A stretch of 64,000 nt of DNA, from the NCBI RefSeq assembly GCF_001427635.1, contig NZ_LMHA01000002.1:620001-684000 (forward strand), read 5' to 3'. Positions within the stretch are counted from its first letter, which is position 1. Every line of letters starts with the position of its first letter. This document shows, one piece after another, positions 8,090 to 16,802 of this stretch. Under the pieces are notes generated by a model, which made no database searches, was not told where the DNA came from, and saw only the letters and a list, made by a program, of their open reading frames with translations. The position numbers were made by a program, and so were the translations under genes. The stretch is from Pseudoxanthomonas sp. Root65 (GTDB lineage: Bacteria > Pseudomonadota > Gammaproteobacteria > Xanthomonadales > Xanthomonadaceae).

Positions 8090-9616
8090 CTAGGCCCAGG
8101 GCGCCAGCGCGATGCTCAGCTGGGCCTGGAAGCCCTTGTTCGACACCACCGGCACGGCGAACAGCATGGGCGTGGCCTGGGTGGCGCCGACCGCCTTGCT
8201 GCCCATGCGCGCCACCTCGGCGGCGTTCTTCGGACCGGTGGCCCAGTGTTCGTCCGCCCAGACGTAACGCAGCGCCCAGTGGCCAGCGTCGTCGCGCTTG
8301 GCGAACAGCACCAGGGTGTCGCGGAACAGGTACTCGCCCGGGATGTGCTGCTTGAGGAAGAGGGCGCCGTCGACTTCGTAACCGGCAGTGGACACCGCTA
8401 GGTCGATCGAGAAGGACACTTCGCTGCCGGCGGTGATCTTCGAGCTGTCCAGATAGACCGAGAACAGCACCGGCGCACGCGCGTTGCGGATGAGCGTGCC
8501 GTCCGGGCCGAACAGCTCCGCGTACTCGCGGCGCACCGCGCTCTCGTGCGCCTTGGTGCGCGAGGTCAGGTCGTAGGTGTAGGCGCCGCGCGGCGCCACC
8601 GTGGTCTCGATGTAGTACGACGAGGCGATCTTCTTGCCGCGCTTGCGCGCCTGCTCGATCTCCGGCGGGAACGGCAGCGCGCTGATGTCCAGCCGGGCGG
8701 TGGCGCTGAGGTCGCCGAACAGGAAGCGCGAGAGGTTCTGATAACCCTCCTCGGAATTGACGATGCCGAAGAAGCCGCTGTGGCTGCGGTTGACGAAGGC
8801 ACGCGGGCTGTTCGCCACGTAGGCGTTCTCGATCCGCACCAGCCCGTCGCTCATCTGCCCGGCGGCCATCGACGACAGGCCATGCGCCACCGCGTAATCC
8901 CGGCTGTTGGTGCCGACCAGGCTGAAGAAACGCTCGGGCGGGAACCCGGAATCGCCCAGTGTGTTGACCTTGTCCTTCGGTACCTTGAGGTATTTGGCCA
9001 TCACGCCGCGGTTGAAATTGTCCATGTCGTTGATCGACAGCAGGCTGGGCACGTTGATGCCGCCCATCTCGATACCGTTGTGTGGGGTGGCGTAGGTGAA
9101 CACCTTGTCGACCAGCCCGCGCACCTCGGCGCTGGCGATGTCCGGGTTCTGCAGCAGGCAGCGGCAGATCAGTCCGCCCATCGAATGCGCCACCAGGTAG
9201 ACGCGGAAGGCCTTGCGGTCGGCCTCGCTGTTGCCACAGATGCGCTCGCGCAGTTCGGTGATGCGCGCGGCCAGCGCCTTGGCGGCATCGGGGATGGACA
9301 GCGCCTTGCCGTCGCCGAAGGCGGGATCGGCGGCGTCGTAGTAGCGGTGGATCACGATGCTGCGCGGCGACAGCTTGCCGGCGTTCTCGGCGCCGGCCGC
9401 ATAGGTGTCGCGGTAGTCGTAGTCCTTCATCAGCCGTACCAGCGGCGATTCGAACACGAACTTCACGATGCGCCCGTCCTGCGCCTGGCGGATCTTGGTG
9501 GAGCCGGCCTCGAAGCCCATGTAAGGCGTGGACGTGGTCTGGATCACCTCGTCGCGGGTCATCGCGTAACCGCGGACGTAGATGATGGGATAGAACGGTC
9601 GCTGGATCCTGGCCAT
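8090..9616 (-). CDS. Alpha/beta-hydrolase, lipase/esterase-like
   Basis: A 508-residue protein without a signal peptide. PIIYVRGYAM at residues 10-19 is the oxyanion strand; the nucleophile elbow is AHSMGG at 143-148 (Ser145); Asp257 (SDGLV) and His279 (RSHSGFFG) complete a plausible triad. This layout is that of PGAP1/LipA-type lipases acting on large substrates. The C-terminal 190 residues form an additional beta-rich region that includes CDS-internal strands such as VLFSVYLDSSKI, of unknown role. The protein has no clear operon partner. Start MARIQRPFYP follows an AGGGAGGCAAGCCC ribosome site. Confidence 0.78.
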   Translation of the reverse strand: MARIQRPFYPIIYVRGYAMTRDEVIQTTSTPYMGFEAGSTKIRQAQDGRIVKFVFESPLVRLMKDYDYRDTYAAGAENAGKLSPRSIVIHRYYDAADPAFGDGKALSIPDAAKALAARITELRERICGNSEADRKAFRVYLVAHSMGGLICRCLLQNPDIASAEVRGLVDKVFTYATPHNGIEMGGINVPSLLSINDMDNFNRGVMAKYLKVPKDKVNTLGDSGFPPERFFSLVGTNSRDYAVAHGLSSMAAGQMSDGLVRIENAYVANSPRAFVNRSHSGFFGIVNSEEGYQNLSRFLFGDLSATARLDISALPFPPEIEQARKRGKKIASSYYIETTVAPRGAYTYDLTSRTKAHESAVRREYAELFGPDGTLIRNARAPVLFSVYLDSSKITAGSEVSFSIDLAVSTAGYEVDGALFLKQHIPGEYLFRDTLVLFAKRDDAGHWALRYVWADEHWATGPKNAAEVARMGSKAVGATQATPMLFAVPVVSNKGFQAQLSIALAPWA

Positions 9617-9758
9617 GGGCTTGCCTCCCTTCGCATCATCGGACGATTACCGGTGCTTCACGGCGGAGCGGAGATGCCGCGGCCATGCGTGCATGCGCCC
9701 GCCGCGCCGCAGCGGTTAGGATGAAGGCCCGATCCATGCGATGTCCAATCGAGGTGGC

Positions 9759-10808
9759 ATGAACAGGCGACATTTCCTTGGCAGTGCGGCCCTGATGGCC
9801 GCTGCATCCACCGTGCCGTTCGCGGTCGGTTCCACCGCCTCGGCAGCGCCGTCGCGCGCGCGCCTGCTGCCGCCGGCGCTGAATCCCGGCGACACCGTGG
9901 CGCTGGTCAGTCCGTCGGGCGCCACCGACGAACCGTTCGACCTGCAGCTCGCCCGCGAAGCGATGGAAGCGTTGGGCTTGAAGGTCAAGGTGGCGCCGCA
10001 TCTCGCATCGCGCTATGGCCATCTCGCCGGCCAGGATGGGGAGCGGGCCGGCGATCTCAACGCGATGTTCGCCGACCGCGAGGTGAAGGCGATCGTCTGC
10101 GCGCGCGGCGGTTCCGGTGCGGCGCGGCTGCTGCCGCTCCTCGACTACGCCATGATCCGCCGCAATCCGAAGATCCTGCTGGGCTATTCGGACATCACCG
10201 CCTTGCACAACGCGCTTCTGTCGCAGGCGGGGCTGGTCAGCTTCCATGGCCCCATCGGCATCGGCAGCTGGAACACCTTCAACGCGGACCAGTTCCGCCG
10301 GGTGTTCTTCCAGCGCGAGCAGATGCAGTACGCCAACAGCGCCGACAAGGGCGATGAACTGGTGCAGCGCAAGAACCGCACGGTGACGATCACCGGCGGC
10401 AAGGCGCAGGGCGAGCTGGTGGGCGGCAATCTGACCGTGCTGACCGCGCTGGCCGGCTCGCCGTACCTGCCGGACTTCAGCGGCAAGATCCTGTTCCTGG
10501 AGGACGTGTCCGAGGCGCCGTACCGCATCGACCGCATGCTCAGCACGCTGCGCCTGATGGGGGCGCTGGACAAGGTCAAGGGCATCATCTTCGGCGAATG
10601 CACCGAGTGCGATCCCGGCGGCGGCTACGGCTCGCTGACGCTGCCGCAGATCTTCGACGATTACTTCCTGCCGCTGAAGGTGCCGACCTACCGCGGCGCG
10701 ATGATCGGCCACATCCGCCAGCAGTTCATCGTGCCGGTAGGCGGCAAGGTGGAGATGGATGCCGATGCCGGGACGTTCCGGATGCTGGAGCCGGTGTTCC
10801 CGCAGTGA
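9759..10808 (+). CDS. Tat-exported LD-carboxypeptidase (S66 family)
   Basis: S66 peptidases cleave the terminal D-alanine from muramoyl tetrapeptides in peptidoglycan recycling. All catalytic landmarks are here: the nucleophile in GYSDIT (Ser144), Glu248 (LFLEDVSEAPYRIDR) and His318 (MIGHIR). The product starts MNRRHFLGSAALMAA, a textbook twin-arginine signal of about 31 residues, so it should act in the periplasm, unlike the cytoplasmic E. coli LdcA. GAGG five bases before 9759 favours this start over 9741. Length 349 residues. A TAGGAT -10-like hexamer at 9717 may provide the promoter. No clear operon partner. Confidence 0.88.
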   Translation: MNRRHFLGSAALMAAASTVPFAVGSTASAAPSRARLLPPALNPGDTVALVSPSGATDEPFDLQLAREAMEALGLKVKVAPHLASRYGHLAGQDGERAGDLNAMFADREVKAIVCARGGSGAARLLPLLDYAMIRRNPKILLGYSDITALHNALLSQAGLVSFHGPIGIGSWNTFNADQFRRVFFQREQMQYANSADKGDELVQRKNRTVTITGGKAQGELVGGNLTVLTALAGSPYLPDFSGKILFLEDVSEAPYRIDRMLSTLRLMGALDKVKGIIFGECTECDPGGGYGSLTLPQIFDDYFLPLKVPTYRGAMIGHIRQQFIVPVGGKVEMDADAGTFRMLEPVFPQ

Positions 10809-10811
10809 TGC

Positions 10812-11134
10812 GTGCGGGCCGGCTCAGGCCCGCTGCCGTTTCCCGGACATGGCGACGTGCTTGCGGCGTCGCTGGTCGACACGGTGGAAACGCTCCAGGG
10901 CGAGGCCGGCCAGGTCTGGGAGTTCACCGGGTATCGCCACGGCGGGCGCGAGCTGGCGGTCTATTCAAGGGGCGCAGGACGCTGAATTCCTTCGTCGCAC
11001 CGATTCCCCGCCAGGCCCATCCCGCGGCCATGCGCGCCGCGCTGGCGGAGATTGCGGAAAGCAATCGCGAGGACGATGACTGCGTTCCCTGCGTGACGGC
11101 CGGCACCTGCCAGGCGCCACGATCGGGCGATTGA
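10812..11134 (+). pseudogene. Possible frameshifted small gene
   Basis: Two plus-strand frames look protein-like in succession. From a GTG at 10812 a frame reads through GHGDVLAASLVDTVETL and GYRHGGRELAVYSRG to a stop at 10985. From about 10975 a second frame reads LNSFVAPIPRQAHPAAM and ends with NREDDDCVPCVTAG at 11134. One base of slippage near 10975 would join them into a product of about 107 residues. No family is recognised, and chance in GC-rich DNA is quite possible. This is the only content I can suggest for the 400-bp gap 10809-11208. Confidence 0.25.
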
Positions 11135-11208
11135 GCAACGACGCCGCGAGCCTGCCCGCTCTCGGGCGCGCCCGTCTCGCGCTCGATGACGTCGTCGTGC
11201 GTTGGCGT

Positions 11209-11424
11209 CTACGCGTCGGCGGCGCCGACCTTGCGCAGCACCCGGGTGGTGCCGAGCACTTCGATGGCGCCGCCGGCCAGGCGGAATGCGTCCATGTCGG
11301 CGGCGATGGTGTCGCTGGTCAGTGCGCCACGCGGGCTCGCGGGGCGACGGGCGAACACGCGGCTGGCGCCCTGGGCGCTGTCGGTGGGGGCGTCAGCTGA
11401 GGCGTTCTTGCGGGGTCGGGCCAT
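11209..11424 (-). CDS. Small hypothetical protein, 71 residues
   Basis: The product starts MARPRKNASADAP, with a basic, low-complexity N-terminal half and an ordered C-terminal half (MDAFRLAGGAIEVLGTTRVL). AAGGA six bases before the ATG is a good ribosome site, and the start lies 10 bp after the stop of the YkgJ gene, so the two are probably cotranscribed. I do not recognise a family. The C-terminal half looks like a short helix-strand unit that could bind nucleic acid, but that is only an impression from the basic N-terminus. Confidence 0.65.
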   Translation of the reverse strand: MARPRKNASADAPTDSAQGASRVFARRPASPRGALTSDTIAADMDAFRLAGGAIEVLGTTRVLRKVGAADA

Positions 11425-11434
11425 GGGAGTTCCT

Positions 11435-11743
11435 TCAGTAGAGGGTGAGCGGGATGCCGCGCGATGTGCGATCGAGGTAGTCGGCACGCACATCGCGGCA
11501 GTAGGGGCCGGCCATGACGAAGCGACGGCAGATGTCGGGGCGGGTCTCGTAGATCGAGCAGCACATGCGCGCCGCGTCGATCGCCACGCACCAGCCTTCC
11601 TCATCGCGCGCCATCACGTGCAGGCCGGCGTCGGTGCAGGCGGTCAGGTGCTCGGGCACCCGGTCTTCCGGCTGCAGGACCACGGTCAGCCGGCAGCACA
11701 CGGCATCGCAGCGCTCGCACAGCGGGACGGCGACGGCGTTCAT
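11435..11743 (-). CDS. YkgJ-family cysteine-cluster protein
   Basis: A 102-residue protein rich in spaced cysteines: C9xxC12, C16, C17, C36, C52, C61-C62, C72 and C82, with the signature YETRPDICRRF. The family (UPF0153/YkgJ) is thought to bind zinc or an iron-sulfur cluster; its function is not settled. The start MNAVAVPLCERCDAVCC at 11743 is the normal family start; an ORF extending to 11989 is the GC-rich shadow upstream. It forms a two-gene unit with a 71-residue protein downstream. Confidence 0.85.
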   Translation of the reverse strand: MNAVAVPLCERCDAVCCRLTVVLQPEDRVPEHLTACTDAGLHVMARDEEGWCVAIDAARMCCSIYETRPDICRRFVMAGPYCRDVRADYLDRTSRGIPLTLY

Positions 11744-12009
11744 GGTCGCGATGCCGGGCGCAGCCAACCACCGCGAGGCGGAACGCCACGGCGGGGAAGG
11801 GCAGGCAAGGGGTCGCGAGGCATGGAGCGCTCCCGGTGAGGCGTCCACCCCGTGGGGTCGTGACGCATGGAGGAAAGCGCAGCGGGCGACGTTGTCGGCG
11901 GTCGGACGGGACGCAGGAGAAGACAGCCGCCCCATGGTACGCCCCCCGGCGTGTTCCCGCCGGAAACGGGTCGCTGGAACTGAACGCACGGGTCAGATTG
12001 GGCGGCCCG

Positions 12010-12072
12010 CGCTACATCAACAGGCAGTCGATGCCGTCCAACACGATGTGGATCAGCAGGCCGATGCCGAAC
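12010..12072. repeat. 63-bp direct repeat, left copy
   Basis: Identical over 63 bases to 13624-13686. The repeated sequence is the last 20 codons plus stop of the DUF6122 gene on the minus strand. The two copies bracket the VCBS-repeat gene almost exactly. Confidence 0.9.
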
Positions 12073-12182
12073 GACAGGAGCGGTACGGCTTACACCGCGA
12101 TCGCTTGCCAGGGATGCGGCGTATGGGGAAGCCCAGGCAGTGGTGCGATTGCGGGCAGCAGGCCCTGCATGGGATGCTGCAT
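12012..12182 (-). pseudogene. Remnant of a DUF6122 gene
   Basis: On the minus strand this stretch encodes the exact C-terminus of the intact gene at 13626-13946 (FGIGLLIHIVLDGIDCLLM). Reading back from there it diverges into WQAIAV, an in-frame TAA, then AVPLLS, against WPAIAVYAGLALPRK in the intact copy. The last 63 bases are identical, while the rest is degenerate, so either a diverged second copy was partly repaired by conversion or a short 3' segment was duplicated beside unrelated DNA. The rest of the gap 11744-12208 contains nothing I recognise. Confidence 0.6.
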
Positions 12183-12208
12183 TGCGCTAGAGGGGGGAGG
12201 GGGACCGC

Positions 12209-13621
12209 GTGGGCGTCTTGAGATCTTTTGCGGCTTGCTTGGCGGCCGGTAGTTTGCTGTTGTTCCTAGGTTGGCTGCTGGAGCCAGAGCACCGGCGGAT
12301 GCAGGACGCCGAGGCGATCGTTGACGACATGGCGCGCACTTACCTGGATGAAGGATCGGTAGGCGCAGCGCTGCCGTCCTGGACGGCGATCACGTCGCAG
12401 CCCGTCCTATGGGCGCCTTCGACGCACGGCACTGCCAGCATGGGGCCTTTGCCCGCGTTGAACGCTATGTCCGGCTTCCACTTCGAGCGGGTCATCGTAT
12501 CTCCGGTGGTCGCGAGTTTCGTGCCGGAGCAGGTCGTAGTGGCTGATGTCACAGGGGATCGTCTGAATGACATCGTGATGACGGCGACGACTTTCGGTGA
12601 GCTTGTGCTGCGCGTCCATGCGCAGAAGGGGGACGGTACGCTCGAAACGCCTCTGGAGTACCGCGTTCCGATCTACTCGGGTCGCGGCGGTAGCGTGGAA
12701 GCCGTCGACCTGGACAACGACGGGCTGCCCGAGATTGCCATGGGCACCGAGAACGCGATCATGGTGTTCAAGCGCGCAGGGCAGACCTTCATCGCCACCA
12801 GCCGTTCTTCGCCGCGGCGCTTGTTGTCGCTGGGCGGAATCGATCTGGATGGCGACGGCCATCGAGATGTATTCGCGCAGAGCTGGGCAGAAGGCGCGGA
12901 GCTCTTCTTCAGCGATGGCGTGGGAGGATTCCGTGGCAGTCGGTCCCTGGATACCCCGCTCGCCGGGTACAACACCCTCGAGATCGCCGACTACACCGGT
13001 GACGGGATTCCCGATGTCGTCATAACGAACGCGCAGGGCTGGTCTAATGTCCATGTCTATCCCGGTATCCGCACAGGCGGACTGGGCAGCCGGATCGACA
13101 TCGCGTTGGCGTCCACCAGTACGTTTCCACCGGAGGGCATGTCCGTTGCCGACATGGATCGTGACGGTAATCCGGACCTGCTGGTGTCCGACGGCGGTAA
13201 CGTGCTCAAACCGGCCAAAGGCATCCACATCCATTACCAGCGCGATGGGAACCCGCAGGCGGGTTATCGGTTCATTCCGTTCCAGGGTTACTACGAGCGA
13301 CCGGGTGCGGTCCAGATCGCCGATCTGGATGGGAATGGGTATCCCGACATCGTGACCATGATGAACAGCAACAACCAGATGGGATATGTGTTGCAGGGGC
13401 CGACCGGATTCGCTGCATCGATCGTGGTCACGACCTCTGACAATCCTTGGTACAACAGCTTCTATCTCGACAATTCCTTTGCCATCGGCGACGTGGATTC
13501 CAACGGGTGTCCGGACGTAGTGCTGGCCGAAGCCAGTTCATCATTGAGGGTGTTCTACGGGCGCAACTGCCAATTGTCCGATCGCGTTCAATCGCGGCCA
13601 TTGCCGCCCCGGCTGCAGTGA
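12209..13621 (+). CDS. VCBS/FG-GAP-repeat protein with N-terminal membrane anchor or signal
   Basis: The GTG-initiated 470-residue product starts MGVLRSFAACLAAGSLLLFLG, a signal peptide or anchor, and then forms a beta-propeller of FG-GAP/VCBS repeats. Seven calcium-binding-type motifs are visible: ADVTGDRLNDI, VDLDNDGLPEI, IDLDGDGHRDV, ADYTGDGIPDV, ADMDRDGNPDL, ADLDGNGYPDI and GDVDSNGCPDV. Such proteins are secreted or surface-exposed, sometimes lectin-like. A GGGGGGAGGGGGA run precedes the start. The gene stops two bases before a 63-bp repeat that also occurs upstream of it, and codon use seems less GC-rich than in the neighbours, so it probably was inserted here. Confidence 0.82.
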   Translation: MGVLRSFAACLAAGSLLLFLGWLLEPEHRRMQDAEAIVDDMARTYLDEGSVGAALPSWTAITSQPVLWAPSTHGTASMGPLPALNAMSGFHFERVIVSPVVASFVPEQVVVADVTGDRLNDIVMTATTFGELVLRVHAQKGDGTLETPLEYRVPIYSGRGGSVEAVDLDNDGLPEIAMGTENAIMVFKRAGQTFIATSRSSPRRLLSLGGIDLDGDGHRDVFAQSWAEGAELFFSDGVGGFRGSRSLDTPLAGYNTLEIADYTGDGIPDVVITNAQGWSNVHVYPGIRTGGLGSRIDIALASTSTFPPEGMSVADMDRDGNPDLLVSDGGNVLKPAKGIHIHYQRDGNPQAGYRFIPFQGYYERPGAVQIADLDGNGYPDIVTMMNSNNQMGYVLQGPTGFAASIVVTTSDNPWYNSFYLDNSFAIGDVDSNGCPDVVLAEASSSLRVFYGRNCQLSDRVQSRPLPPRLQ

Positions 13622-13623
13622 GT

Positions 13624-13686
13624 CGCTACATCAACAGGCAGTCGATGCCGTCCAACACGATGTGGATCAGCAGGCCGATGCCGAAC
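13624..13686. repeat. 63-bp direct repeat, right copy
   Basis: Right-hand copy of the repeat at 12010-12072, here in its native place as the 3' end of the intact DUF6122 gene. Confidence 0.9.
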
Positions 13687-13946
13687 CAGCGGGTCTTCCT
13701 GGGCAGGGCCAGGCCGGCATAGACGGCGATGGCGGGCCAGGTGTGCAGGGGATGGAAGCCGATACTGCAGCGGCCGGGTGCGTAGACCGGGTCGGCGAGC
13801 AGGTGGTCGAGGTCGATCACCCAGGCGGTCAGCATCCACAGCGCAGCGCGTTTCCAGTCTTTCGGCCAGCACAGCCGCGCCACCGCAAGCGGCACGAGGA
13901 CGTGCAGCAGCAAGTGCAGCGGGGCGCGCAGTTCCAGATCGCTCAT
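13626..13946 (-). CDS. DUF6122-family membrane protein
   Basis: A 106-residue membrane protein with three hydrophobic spans and the family hallmarks LHLLLHVLVPL, DLDHLLADPVY, CSIGFHPLHTWPA and IHIVLDGIDC. Conserved His and Asp residues at membrane boundaries resemble those of metal-dependent membrane hydrolases, but no activity has been assigned. It is the last gene of a three-gene minus-strand unit, five bases after the YaiI-type gene. Its 3' end is duplicated at 12010-12072. Confidence 0.8.
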   Translation of the reverse strand: MSDLELRAPLHLLLHVLVPLAVARLCWPKDWKRAALWMLTAWVIDLDHLLADPVYAPGRCSIGFHPLHTWPAIAVYAGLALPRKTRWFGIGLLIHIVLDGIDCLLM

Positions 13947-13951
13947 GACGG

Positions 13952-14422
13952 TCAGACGCGCCCGGCCAGCCAGCGGTCCAACTGGTTGGCGAAGGCCTGG
14001 CGGTCGCGCGCGCCGAAGACCGCCGGTCCGCCGGTCTGCACGCCGGCGCCGCGCAGTTCGTCCATGAAGTTCCGCATGGACAGGCGCTCGGCGATGTTGT
14101 CGGGAGTGAAACGGTCGCCGCGCGGATTGATCGCCTGCGCACCGTTGGCCAGCACGCGCGCCGCCAGCGGGATGTCCTGGGTGACGACCAGGTCGCCGGC
14201 CTGTGCCCGTTCGACGATGGCATCGTCGGCCACGTCGTAGCCGCCCTGGACCTGCAGCGCGCGGATGAAACGCGATGGCGGCGTGCGCAGCCACTGGTTG
14301 GCCACCAGCGTGACCTGGACCCGTACGCGCTCGGCGGCGCGGAACAGGATCTCCTTCACCGGCCCCGGGCAGGCATCGGCATCCACCCAGACCTGGGCGG
14401 CGGGGACCGCGCCGTCACTCAT
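13952..14422 (-). CDS. yaiI: YaiI/YqxD-family protein (DUF188, UPF0178)
   Basis: A 156-residue cytoplasmic protein with the family opening [16 protein letters not shown], then LVANQW, and [11 protein letters not shown] and [13 protein letters not shown]. The fold is PIN-like, with conserved acidic residues that suggest nuclease activity; the role is not known. Its ATG overlaps the stop of the 53-residue gene by four bases and its stop lies five bases before the DUF6122 gene, so the three are one transcription unit. Confidence 0.88.
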   Translation of the reverse strand: MSDGAVPAAQVWVDADACPGPVKEILFRAAERVRVQVTLVANQWLRTPPSRFIRALQVQGGYDVADDAIVERAQAGDLVVTQDIPLAARVLANGAQAINPRGDRFTPDNIAERLSMRNFMDELRGAGVQTGGPAVFGARDRQAFANQLDRWLAGRV

Positions 14423-14580
14423 TCCGGTGCGGCGTCGGACCCGGATTCGTCCGCCTCGGGACCGCCGTCGGGGCGGGCGGCATCGCGCTCGGCGCGCTTC
14501 TTGGCGTCTTTCTCGTCTTTTTTCTTCTTCTTGGCCAGTTCGCGCTGGCGCTTTTCAAAGGAATAGTTGGGCTTGGGCAT
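14419..14580 (-). CDS. 53-residue lysine-rich small protein
   Basis: [20 protein letters not shown] starts a very basic helix; residues 35-53 are acidic and disordered. Short proteins with exactly this opening are widely conserved in proteobacteria but uncharacterised. The gene overlaps the yaiI start by four bases. A TATCGT hexamer on the minus strand (plus-strand 14644-14649) is a possible -10 element for this unit. Confidence 0.75.
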   Translation of the reverse strand: MPKPNYSFEKRQRELAKKKKKDEKDAKKRAERDAARPDGGPEADESGSDAAPE

Positions 14581-14915
14581 GGGGCAGGGGGGTATCCAGG
14601 GAAAAGGGTGGGACGGATCGCGGGCGCGATGCGCAGGGGTACACGATAGCCCGCATCCGCCGCGCGCGGGCAGGGGCGGGCACCGGGCCTCCTGTTTCCA
14701 AGGGTTTCCGGACCTTGCGGACCCGGTTCGGGTCGCGCGAGTGCGCGGGCGGCCATTGCCCTGCGCTGGCCGGGGAGATGGCCGAACCCCTGCGGGAGCC
14801 GCGCTGGCAGACTGCCTGGCCTTTGCCGCGTCGGCCGTTGTCCGGGAGGTGGGCGTTCCCTGACGTCCTTTCCCGCAAGATCGTGCCGCCCCCCGTGATG
14901 CGGCAGGCCCCCCGC
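14581..14915. other. Gene-free stretch, 335 bp
   Basis: No convincing gene on either strand. It contains a candidate minus-strand -10 hexamer (TATCGT, 14644-14649) for the 53-residue gene. At its right edge a 7-bp hairpin (CCCCCGC / GCGGGGG) has the stop codon of the neighbouring methyltransferase in its loop. Confidence 0.5.
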
Positions 14916-15746
14916 TCAGCGCGGGGGCTTGCGCGCCACCGCCACCACGAACTCGCCCGGCATGCGGTATCCCTGGCCGACGCGCCACGGCGCGATCGCG
15001 CGAAGGTAGCGTGCCTGCACGCGCCGACGCGTGGCGGTATCGAAGCGCGACCATGCCATCGCCACCGGACCGCCGACGAAGGCGGCATCGCACGCTTCTT
15101 CACGACTGGCGTAGGCCAGCACCGCATCGACGCGCTGCTCCTGCACATCGACGAAGCCGCTGCGCGTGCACAGGTCGTCCAGCATGCCGGCGTGGCCAAG
15201 CTGGAAAAACAGCGGGCACACGTCGCTGGCGACTTCCTCGTCGACGAGGGGAAAGATCGGCGACCACCCGCAGCGGGCGCGCTGGCCCCACACCGCGATC
15301 GCTACCCGGCCGCCAGGACGCAGCAGCCGGTGGATCTCGCGCATCGCCTGTTCGGGATCGGGCATGTACATCAGCCCCAGTGCGCAGTAGGCCACATCGA
15401 AGCTTTCGCCGGGTATGTCCAACTGTTCGCCGTCCATGCGCGCGAAGGTGGCGTTCGCCACGTCCAGGTCACGAGCGCGCTGCACGGCCTGTTCCACCAT
15501 GCGTTCGGCGATGTCCACGCCTAGTACCCGGCCGTCGGGCCCCACGTGGCGCGCGGCCGCCAGCGCGATCACGCCGGTGCCGCAGGCTACGTCGAGTACG
15601 GCCTCGCCGCGCACGGGCACGGCGAGCGCCAGCAGGCGACGGTGTGCCTCCGACAGCGACGCCTCCCACAGCGCGTCGTAGCGATTCGCCGCCAGGTCCC
15701 AGCCGTATCGCTGGATGCGTCGCTGCAGTTTCGCCTGCATGTTCAC
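14916..15746 (-). CDS. Class I SAM-dependent methyltransferase
   Basis: A 276-residue enzyme with motif I VLDVACGTGVIAL at residues 50-62, the acidic ribose-binding VLGVDIAERM near 74-83, and MDGEQLDIP and FDVAYCALGLMYMPD as motifs II-III. The layout is that of UbiE/Coq5-type methyltransferases; the substrate is unknown. Its start overlaps the stop of an upstream methyltransferase gene by four bases, so the two are translationally coupled and may act on one pathway. Confidence 0.83.
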   Translation of the reverse strand: MNMQAKLQRRIQRYGWDLAANRYDALWEASLSEAHRRLLALAVPVRGEAVLDVACGTGVIALAAARHVGPDGRVLGVDIAERMVEQAVQRARDLDVANATFARMDGEQLDIPGESFDVAYCALGLMYMPDPEQAMREIHRLLRPGGRVAIAVWGQRARCGWSPIFPLVDEEVASDVCPLFFQLGHAGMLDDLCTRSGFVDVQEQRVDAVLAYASREEACDAAFVGGPVAMAWSRFDTATRRRVQARYLRAIAPWRVGQGYRMPGEFVVAVARKPPR

Positions 15747-16576
15747 CGGCGGGTGACCACGGTTTCCAGGTACTCGCTGGGCACCACCAGGCCATCGCCA
15801 TGGCCGACGCGCATGCGCTCCATCAGGGCGATGAGGTCTTCTTCGAGCTGCGCGGCACGCTCTGCCGGCAGTGCCTGGAACGCTTTCTGCACCGGCCCGT
15901 ACCAGGTACGGAAAACATCGACCATGTGCGTCGCCGAGCGGTAGCGGAAGTTGAACACGCGCGGTGTCGCCGAGAGGGCACTGACTTGGTCACCGAACAG
16001 TGCGTGCAGGTGCGCATGCGTGCCCCACAGCGACGGCGCTTGCACGCCGGCCGGCGGCGGCAGGTGACGGCCCAGTACCTTGAACATCTGGCCGATGAAG
16101 CCGTCCGGCGTCCAGTTGGCCATGCCGATGCGACCACCCGGACGGCATACGCGCAGCAGTTCGTCGGCGGCGCGCGCATGGTCGGGCGTGAACATCACGC
16201 CGAAGGTGGACAGCACCACGTCGAAGCTCCCGTCGGCGAATGGCAGCGCCTCGGCGTCCGCAGGCAGGAACTCGACCTGCAGTTGCTCCGCCTCTGCACG
16301 GGCGCGTCCGAGGTCGAGCAGCGCAGGCACGTAGTCGGTGGAAACGACACGACCGCCCCTGCGCGCGGCAGCCAGCGTGGCATTGCCGTTGCCGGCGGCG
16401 ACATCGAGCACGTGCTCGTCCCAGCGCAGGTCGACGGCTTCGGCCAGTTGTTCGCCGACGATCTGCAGGGTGGTGCCGACAACGGCGTAGTTGCCGCTGG
16501 ACCAGGCGGCCTGCTGGCGCTGCTTGATCGCAGCCAGGTCGGGGGTGGCGGGGAGGGAGGCGGGAACTGCGTTCAT
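15743..16576 (-). CDS. Class I SAM-dependent methyltransferase
   Basis: A 277-residue protein with motif I VLDVAAGNGNATLAAARRG, the acidic VSTDYVPALLDL, DAEALPFADGSFDVVLSTFG and VCRPGGRIGMANW. This is the Methyltransf_11/UbiE-like pattern, common among proteins that modify small molecules. It is the first gene of a two-methyltransferase unit on the minus strand. The family is clear, the substrate is not. Confidence 0.83.
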   Translation of the reverse strand: MNAVPASLPATPDLAAIKQRQQAAWSSGNYAVVGTTLQIVGEQLAEAVDLRWDEHVLDVAAGNGNATLAAARRGGRVVSTDYVPALLDLGRARAEAEQLQVEFLPADAEALPFADGSFDVVLSTFGVMFTPDHARAADELLRVCRPGGRIGMANWTPDGFIGQMFKVLGRHLPPPAGVQAPSLWGTHAHLHALFGDQVSALSATPRVFNFRYRSATHMVDVFRTWYGPVQKAFQALPAERAAQLEEDLIALMERMRVGHGDGLVVPSEYLETVVTRR

Positions 16577-16802
16577 CAGGAGAACTCCGGTTTGGGGTGG
16601 CGCAGACTGCCGGCCAGGTCCATGTGTTGTCCTGACGCCGCGTCTGCCGGAACTGGCCGTGCGTCCGTGGCGTGCGCGCGATCGCCCCGGGCTCCTGAAT
16701 TCCTTGCCGTGCGTCCGCCGGCTGGCCGCGCGGCGCGGCGGGCGGCGTTATCGGGAGCACAATCCGGTCCCTGACCTGCACATCGCGGAGCTGCACCGAT
16801 CT

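Noticed and set aside
12209..13621. A transposon or integron cassette carrying the VCBS gene
   Set aside because: No transposase, integrase, terminal inverted repeats or attC-like site is seen; only the 63-bp direct repeat remains as evidence.
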